The notes under the pieces: model-generated
Database searches by the model: none
The model's input: only the letters and a program-made list of their open reading frames with translations
Told to the model about the DNA's origin: nothing
In this document: in pieces, positions 59,274-64,000 of the stretch
Layout: every line of letters starts with the position of its first letter
Position numbering within the stretch: position 1 is the first letter of the stretch
Translations under genes and position numbers: made by a program
Assembly: GCF_020166395.1 (NCBI RefSeq)
Contig: NZ_JAIQXU010000008.1
Location: forward strand, 62,001 to 126,000
Source of the DNA: Deinococcus betulae
Lineage (GTDB): Bacteria; Deinococcota; Deinococci; Deinococcales; Deinococcaceae
Length of the DNA stretch: 64,000 bases
Reading direction: 5' to 3'

Positions 59274-59279
59274 GACCGC

Positions 59280-60359
59280 GTGCGCGCTTCGCCCTGGCTT
59301 CCTGTTTTGCTGCTGCTGGCGCTGGCTGCCTACCTGCTGCCCGACTTGCGGCTGCCGTTTCAGCCGGCGCCGGTGGTCACGGTGCCTGGCCCATCTGCGG
59401 CCCCAGCCCTGCCTAATCAGCTTCCGGCCGCCACACGCGCCCTGTTCGAGAAAAGCCGCCCGGCCAGTGTGCGCGTGGAAAGCGTGAACCCCAGCACGCG
59501 CAACGCGGGCATCGGCACCGGATTTTTCATCAGCGAGACCGGGCAGGTGCTGACGGCCTACCATGTGGTCAGCGGGGGCCGCCTGTTTCAGGTCAGCACG
59601 CTCTCGGGGCGCTCGTATTCGGCGCAGGTGACGGCCTTTGACGCCAGCGCGGACGTAGCGCTGTTGCAGGTGCGGGGGCGTGGCCCCTTTCCTTACCTCA
59701 AGCTGGCCACCCGTCCGCCGCGCGTGGGCGAAACGGTGCTGGCAGTGGGCAACAGTGGGGGTGACTTTCTGCAACCCCGGCGCGGGCAACTGCTGGGCCT
59801 GGACACGCCGTCCAGCGACGTGACCTTCCCGCAGGGCACCCTGGAAATGACGGCGCCGCTGGCGCCTGGGGACAGCGGCGGCCCCATCATTGACGGCAAT
59901 GGGCAGGCCATCGGGGTGGTCAGTTACATCAGCGTGGATGTCAGCGGTCAGACCCGGCGCAGCTACGCCGTACCTGTCACTGAGGGCAACGCCCTGATTG
60001 CCTCGCTGAGGGCCGGAGAAACGAAAGATGTGCCGGTGGTGGGGCTGATTTTCGATACGGTCCACAGTGGCCGCACCGAGCTGGCGGGCGGCGTCATTGA
60101 CGGCGTGGCCCGCCGCAGTCCTGCGGAGCGGGCGGGGCTGCGCGGCAACGTGCGTGACGGTCAGGGGAAGCTGGTCAGCCTGGGCGACGTGATTGTCCGG
60201 GTCAATGGCCAGCGCACCCGCGACGCCAACGCCGTGATTCAGGCGGTGCGCCGCTTAGCTGTAGGCGACACAGTCACCCTGACCTATCAGCGCGGCGAGG
60301 AACTCCGCGAAGCGCGCGTGGTCTTGGTGCCTAAGGCCAGCGTGAATCTGGAAGAGTGA
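59280..60359 (+). CDS. Membrane-anchored HtrA-type serine protease with PDZ domain
   Basis: 359 residues from the GTG at 59280; the open frame begins 81 bases earlier, but the TACACT box and the membrane helix (WLPVLLLLALAAYLLPDL) right after the GTG favour this start. The S1C domain has His in LTAYHVVSGG, Asp in ASADVALLQVR and Ser in LAPGDSGGPII. The PDZ domain is residues about 255-350 (VIDGVARRSPAERAGLR, LGDVIVRVNGQRTRDAN). It is a signal-anchored protease for envelope protein quality control. Confidence 0.92.
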   Translation: MRASPWLPVLLLLALAAYLLPDLRLPFQPAPVVTVPGPSAAPALPNQLPAATRALFEKSRPASVRVESVNPSTRNAGIGTGFFISETGQVLTAYHVVSGGRLFQVSTLSGRSYSAQVTAFDASADVALLQVRGRGPFPYLKLATRPPRVGETVLAVGNSGGDFLQPRRGQLLGLDTPSSDVTFPQGTLEMTAPLAPGDSGGPIIDGNGQAIGVVSYISVDVSGQTRRSYAVPVTEGNALIASLRAGETKDVPVVGLIFDTVHSGRTELAGGVIDGVARRSPAERAGLRGNVRDGQGKLVSLGDVIVRVNGQRTRDANAVIQAVRRLAVGDTVTLTYQRGEELREARVVLVPKASVNLEE

Positions 60360-60635
60360 GAAGAGGCGCCTGACAACGGTTGTGCGCTGCATTGAAGGCG
60401 GGTCAGCTCCACCTCAATGTCAGAGAATCGCCGGCATGTCTGAGTGCATGGCTCCGCTCGCCTCTGGGGCCACATGTGAGTGCGGGTCCCGTCTCTGACA
60501 GAACTCTTGCAGCTGACTGTGTCCGGAAACCTCAAGACCTCTATGAACCGTGACCGATGACATGAGAGGCCGCTTTGGCTAAACTTTATGGACAAGAGGT
60601 CAGTTCCGTGACCCTGTCCCTCGCAAGGAGTCCCC

Positions 60636-61274
60636 ATGAACAAGCTGTCCCAGACCGTTGCCCTTCTGAGCCTAATGGCCGCCCTTGCCAGCTGCGGCAA
60701 GGTGGTGGGCGCTTTCGTGCCGCCGCAAACCGTGACCAACCCGGCTGGCCTGGAAGGCAAGACCCTGACTTCGGATTCGGCGTTGCAACCCGCTGCTGTC
60801 AAGGGCAGCGTCAGTTACTCCACGCGCGGCGAAACCTTTGCGGACATTGCCTATCCCAAGGACGTGCCGTTTGATATCCGCCCACACGCCCTGGAGTTCC
60901 AGGCCGGTTTCAGTGAGGCCACGCTGGCAGGGACCTGCCTGCTGACGGCGCCGGCCACCGCAACTGTGACCCTCAAGTCGCTCAAGGTAGAGGTCAGTGA
61001 CGCCTCGGGCAAGGCCATGTTCAGCGCCTTGCCGGGGACGACCTTTGCCCTCACCCGCCAGGGCACCAGCGCCACCTATGCGGTGTCCGACACGGTGGCC
61101 AGCGTTAAAGCGGGCGCCGCCGACACCGACGCTTTTATCCGGGTGCTGACCCAGGGCGGCCCCAACCAGGCCAGCGTCACTGCTGAAATTACCGCCGATA
61201 AGGATAGCCTGGCCGGCTGCACCATCTCCTTCAAGGTCAAGAACCCCAAGGTCATCCTGTCCGACTTTTCCTGA
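60636..61274 (+). CDS. Putative secreted lipoprotein
   Basis: 212 residues. A signal peptide with lipobox-like LAALASCG, so it is probably lipidated and anchored outside the membrane. The rest is beta-rich (GSVSYSTRGETFADIAYPKD, TATVTLKSLKVEVSDASG), with a Cys pair at CLLTAP and GCTISF that could form a disulphide. No domain recognised. AAGGAG precedes the ATG. A bidirectional terminator lies after it. The 276 bases upstream hold no gene. Confidence 0.7.
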   Translation: MNKLSQTVALLSLMAALASCGKVVGAFVPPQTVTNPAGLEGKTLTSDSALQPAAVKGSVSYSTRGETFADIAYPKDVPFDIRPHALEFQAGFSEATLAGTCLLTAPATATVTLKSLKVEVSDASGKAMFSALPGTTFALTRQGTSATYAVSDTVASVKAGAADTDAFIRVLTQGGPNQASVTAEITADKDSLAGCTISFKVKNPKVILSDFS

Positions 61275-61287
61275 AAGAGGCTTCCGA

Positions 61288-61328
61288 CAAAAAAACCCCT
61301 CGGCTACTTGGCCGGGGGGCTCTTTTTT
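61288..61328 (+). terminator. Bidirectional terminator
   Basis: A-run, CCCCTCGGC, TACTTG, GCCGGGGGG and T-run, with one T-G pair in a 9-base stem. It serves the lipoprotein gene and the convergent cutA. Confidence 0.9.
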
Positions 61329-61337
61329 GCCTGGGCT

Positions 61338-61658
61338 TTACCTTGAACCCGGTTCCAGGGCGCCGCGCAGCCACGCCTGAAATTCGGGCAGGGCGCGGTC
61401 GTATTGCAGGGCAATAATCTCGGGCACCTCGTAGGGGTGCAGGGCCTTGATTCGGGCCTCAAGGTCGGGGTACTGCTCGCCGCTGGTTTTAATCAGCAGC
61501 AGACTTTCAGGGTCTTCGGCCACGTCGCCGTGCCAGCGGTAGACGCTTTGCAGACCCGGCACGATATTGACGCAACCAGCCAGGTGTTCACTGACGAGAA
61601 TCCGGGCCAAGTCCAGCGCCCGTTCCGGAGGAAGGGTGACCAGCACGACAAGTGACAT
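61338..61658 (-). CDS. cutA: CutA divalent-ion tolerance protein
   Basis: 106 residues from the ATG at 61658; the longer open frame upstream is not credible. Family blocks: LVVLVTLPPERALDLARILV, LAGCVNIVPGLQSVYRWHGD, and LLLIKTSGEQYPDLEARIKA then LHPYEVPEIIALQ. A trimeric ferredoxin-like protein that stays in the cytosol in most bacteria; its link to copper tolerance is weak and the actual role is unclear. TATGCT lies nine bases ahead of the start. Confidence 0.95.
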   Translation of the reverse strand: MSLVVLVTLPPERALDLARILVSEHLAGCVNIVPGLQSVYRWHGDVAEDPESLLLIKTSGEQYPDLEARIKALHPYEVPEIIALQYDRALPEFQAWLRGALEPGSR

Positions 61659-61742
61659 AAGAAGTGCAGCATACGCCGGGGCGGCATGAGGAGCAGAGGG
61701 TGCGTGAACGTTCCCACAAGTGGCGGCAGGGGTGCTGCAAGG

Positions 61743-61748
61743 TAGGCT
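61743..61748 (+). promoter_or_regulatory. Candidate leaderless -10 box
   Basis: TAGGCT, seven bases before the ATG at 61756. Confidence 0.55.
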
Positions 61749-61755
61749 GCCCCCT

Positions 61756-62199
61756 ATGCGGACGGTGGTCCTGATTGTTCTGCTGGTGCTGCTGGGGCTG
61801 TTTGCCCTGCTGAACACCAACGCGCTGATGTTTCCGCACACCCTGAGCCTGGGCTTCGTGACCTATCAGGGCGTGCCGATGGGGCTGATTCTGCTCATTC
61901 TGGGCACCCTGCTGATGGTGCTGTTTTACGCCTGGGCGGGGCTTGCGGGCTTGCGGGCTCAGGCCGACAGCGCCCGGCTGCTGCGCGATATGGAAGCCCT
62001 GCGGGTTAGTCTGGACAGCCAGGAAAGCAGCCGCTTTGCCCAATTGCAGGAGCATCTGGACGCCCGGTTTCACACCCTGGGACCAGGCCAGAATGCCGGC
62101 GAGGTGGCGGCCCTGAGTGCGCGTGTGGACGCCCTGAGCCGTGACCTGAACCTGCAACTGGCGCAGCTGGACGACTACCTGAAAGGCAAGCTGGGCTAG
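61756..62199 (+). CDS. LapA-like membrane protein (DUF1049)
   Basis: 147 residues. Two membrane helices (VVLIVLLVLLGLFALLNTNA and MGLILLILGTLLMVLFYAW) with the DUF1049 loop NALMFPHTLSLGFVTYQGVP between, followed by a long coiled coil (LRDMEALRVSLDSQESSRF to the end). LapA-domain proteins work with LapB in envelope biogenesis in proteobacteria; outside them the role is unknown. The coiled-coil tail is longer than usual. Divergent from cutA with a leaderless-type start. Confidence 0.8.
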   Translation: MRTVVLIVLLVLLGLFALLNTNALMFPHTLSLGFVTYQGVPMGLILLILGTLLMVLFYAWAGLAGLRAQADSARLLRDMEALRVSLDSQESSRFAQLQEHLDARFHTLGPGQNAGEVAALSARVDALSRDLNLQLAQLDDYLKGKLG

Positions 62200-62380
62200 G
62201 CGCGCGCCTTGAACCCGGTGCAATGCAGCCGCAGGGGGCACCCTAGAATGCGCGGGTAGGAAGTTCGGCCTGGCGGGTGCGCCAGGACAAGCCACACCGG
62301 AAGTCTGTGTTTTCACCTGTACCGGCACTGTTTGACACACAGCCGCTGTTTTCCACCCTTCTAACGAGGAGTTTGACCGC

Positions 62381-63235
62381 ATGGCCCTTGACCGTTTCTT
62401 TCGCCGTCGCCGCCCGCAAGTGCAGCCGGGCACCGACCTGCCTGACCTGTGGACCCAGTGCCCCGCCTGCAAAGAAGGGCTGTATAACCGTGAGCTGGAA
62501 GCCAGCGCCTTCGTGTGCCCCAAGTGCGGCCATCACCTGCGGCTGGACGCCGCGCAGCGCGTCAACGTCCTGCTGGATGAGGGCAGCTTTGTCCAGCACT
62601 CGGGCCGGGTTCAGCCCACCGACGCCCTGAACTTCGTAGACACCGAGAGCTACATTGAGCGTCTACGCCGCGCGCAGAAAAAGACGGGCCGACCCGACGC
62701 CATCCTGACCGGGCGCGGCACCCTGCTGGGGCAGGCGGTCACGGTCGCGGTGATGGACTTCGCCTTTTCGGGCGGCAGCATGGGCAGCGTGGTGGGCGAG
62801 GAGATTGCCCGCGCGGCCGAATACGCCGCCGAAGCCGGTACGCCGCTGCTGATCGTGACCGCCAGCGGCGGCGCCCGTATGCAGGAAAGTGCCCTGTCCC
62901 TGATGCAGATGGCCAAAACCACTGTGGCGCTAGAAACCCTAGCCGACCGTGGCCTGCCGTATGTCAGCATCTTGACCGACCCCACCACCGGGGGCGTGAC
63001 CGCCAGTTTCGCCACGATTGCCGATGTGATTGTGGCCGAGCCGGGCGCCCTGATTGGCTTTGCGGGGCCGCGCGTCATTCAGCAGACCATCCGCCAGAAT
63101 CTGCCTGAGGGCTTTCAGCGCGCCGAGTTTCTACTGGAACACGGCATGGTGGACGCCGTGGTGGACCGGCGTGAACAGCGCAGCTATCTGGCGTCCCTGC
63201 TGGGCCTGCTCACCAGACGCGAGGCCAGCGCATGA
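62381..63235 (+). CDS. accD: Acetyl-CoA carboxylase carboxyltransferase subunit beta
   Basis: 284 residues. N-terminal zinc ribbon (C-x2-C, 18 residues, C-x2-C: CPACKEG and CPKCGHH), then the crotonase-like carboxyltransferase fold with [20 protein letters not shown] and [20 protein letters not shown]. The zinc ribbon is intact, needed for holoenzyme assembly. It makes malonyl-CoA for fatty-acid synthesis with AccA. GAGGAG nine bases before the ATG supports the start. A TAGAAT box at about 62250 is a possible -10 in the 181-base leader. Its TGA overlaps the accA ATG (ATGA). Confidence 0.97.
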   Translation: MALDRFFRRRRPQVQPGTDLPDLWTQCPACKEGLYNRELEASAFVCPKCGHHLRLDAAQRVNVLLDEGSFVQHSGRVQPTDALNFVDTESYIERLRRAQKKTGRPDAILTGRGTLLGQAVTVAVMDFAFSGGSMGSVVGEEIARAAEYAAEAGTPLLIVTASGGARMQESALSLMQMAKTTVALETLADRGLPYVSILTDPTTGGVTASFATIADVIVAEPGALIGFAGPRVIQQTIRQNLPEGFQRAEFLLEHGMVDAVVDRREQRSYLASLLGLLTRREASA

Positions 63236-64000
63236 CCGCCCTGAAAGACACCCTGCGGGAATTGGAGGCACGGGTGCGCGACCTGGAAGCCACTGCGCAG
63301 AAGACCGGCCAGAATCTCGACGCCGCCATTCATCCCCTGCGCGCCGAGGTGCAGCGCCTGCAAACCGAGCAGGCTCAGCAGCCGGTCAGCCGCTGGGAGC
63401 GGGTGCAACTGGCCCGTGCCCAGGGCCGCCCCACCGCCCTGGACTATGTGGACCGCCTGTGTACCGAATTCACCGAGTTGCACGGTGACCGCCGCTACGG
63501 CGATGACCCGGCCCTGATTGGCGGCCCGGCGCGCTGGCAGGGCGTACCCGTCATGCTGCTGCTGCAACAAAAGGGCCGCGACACCAAGAGCAAAATCAAG
63601 CGCCGCTTTGGCAGCGCCAACCCCGAAGGCTACCGCAAGGCCGTGCGCCTGATGGACCTGGCCGACAAATTTGGCCTGCCGGTGGTGGCGCTGGTGGACA
63701 CCCAGGGCGCCTACCCCGGCCTGGAGGCCGAGGAGCGCGGCCAGGGCTGGGCTATTGCCGAGAGCATTCGCCGCATGCTGACCCTGCGCGTGCCCGTCAT
63801 CAATGTGGTGATTGGGGAAGGCGGCAGTGGCGGGGCACTGGCGGTAGGCGTGGGCAACCGCGTCCTGATTCAGGAAAATGCCTGGTACTCGGTGATTTCG
63901 CCTGAAGGCGCGGCCAGCATCATCTGGAAAGACGCCAGCAAGGCCCCTCTGGCCGCCGAGGCCCTGAAACTGACCGCCCCCGACCTGCTGGCCCTGGGCA
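63232..64000 (+). CDS. accA: Acetyl-CoA carboxylase carboxyltransferase subunit alpha (truncated at edge)
   Basis: 256 codons are inside the window and the frame is open to the end; the full protein is usually about 315 residues, so about 60 are missing. The helical N-terminus ([20 protein letters not shown]) leads to [37 protein letters not shown] and [20 protein letters not shown], then the acyl-CoA oxyanion site [17 protein letters not shown]. It pairs with the co-translated accD to form the carboxyltransferase. Confidence 0.97.
   Translation, partial: MTALKDTLRELEARVRDLEATAQKTGQNLDAAIHPLRAEVQRLQTEQAQQPVSRWERVQLARAQGRPTALDYVDRLCTEFTELHGDRRYGDDPALIGGPARWQGVPVMLLLQQKGRDTKSKIKRRFGSANPEGYRKAVRLMDLADKFGLPVVALVDTQGAYPGLEAEERGQGWAIAESIRRMLTLRVPVINVVIGEGGSGGALAVGVGNRVLIQENAWYSVISPEGAASIIWKDASKAPLAAEALKLTAPDLLALG

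Noticed and set aside
61640..61662. Possible radiation/desiccation motif at the cutA start (TTATGTCA half-site)
   Set aside because: Only one half matches; the other half is coding sequence and does not form the 17-base palindrome.

Overview
This window is about 64 kb of high-GC chromosomal DNA that reads as Deinococcus. The assignment rests on gene content and style. There is a secreted protease cluster, a Pcc13-62-like ferritin-domain lipoprotein, an AlkA-type glycosylase, dnaX, a UvrA-like ATPase without the UvrB-binding domain, and a PIG-L deacetylase of the bacillithiol type. At least 18 genes also carry a TANNNT box 5 to 7 bases ahead of the start codon, the leaderless-mRNA arrangement known from this genus. 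I could not run any search, so family calls come from motifs and remembered family patterns.

Layout. 1-6.5 kb: a truncated degenerate receiver, a decayed integrase tail, a thioesterase/histidine-phosphatase pair, and a MarR-controlled UvrA-like locus with two palindromic operators, then an HD hydrolase. 6.5-14 kb: a receiver-Roadblock protein, a siderophore-type binding protein, a crotonase, an orphan Imm10-like gene, mdh, a MerR-like regulator coupled to a 45-codon ORF, and a Tat lipoprotein with a ferritin-like fold. 14-24 kb: M29 aminopeptidase, an autoregulated-looking ArsR operon, trmL-ispF, a degenerate GGDEF protein in operon with two paralogous unknowns, a large BTAD/AfsR-type regulator, YigZ, Nudix and AlkA. 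24-28 kb: three secreted proteases; two of them end in the same 105-residue domain encoded by identical DNA. 29-41 kb: Nudix-SDR pair, an ABC ATPase-permease fusion, EamA transporter, SRPBCC protein, cyclophilin, phosphoesterase, flavin reductase, a GHL10-type glycosidase and dnaX.

41-64 kb: malic enzyme, thioesterase, BrkB-type membrane protein, a molybdate locus (XRE-PBP regulator, modA, modB, no modC) behind a promoter with two direct-repeat sites and an 11-codon leaderless ORF, hisA divergent from a glycosyltransferase, S9 peptidase, M20 peptidase, GGDEF-EAL protein, PIG-L deacetylase, EVE protein, PadR pair, HtrA-type protease, CutA, LapA-like protein, and accD-accA running off the end.

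How it fits together. Most genes are housekeeping or single-gene units. The accessory signals are the MarR/UvrA-like locus, the protease cluster, the molybdate locus, the orphan immunity gene, and a dispersed intergenic repeat family with four copies, bounded by GGAGTCCG-type ends. No tRNA, rRNA, CRISPR array, complete insertion sequence or replication origin was seen.
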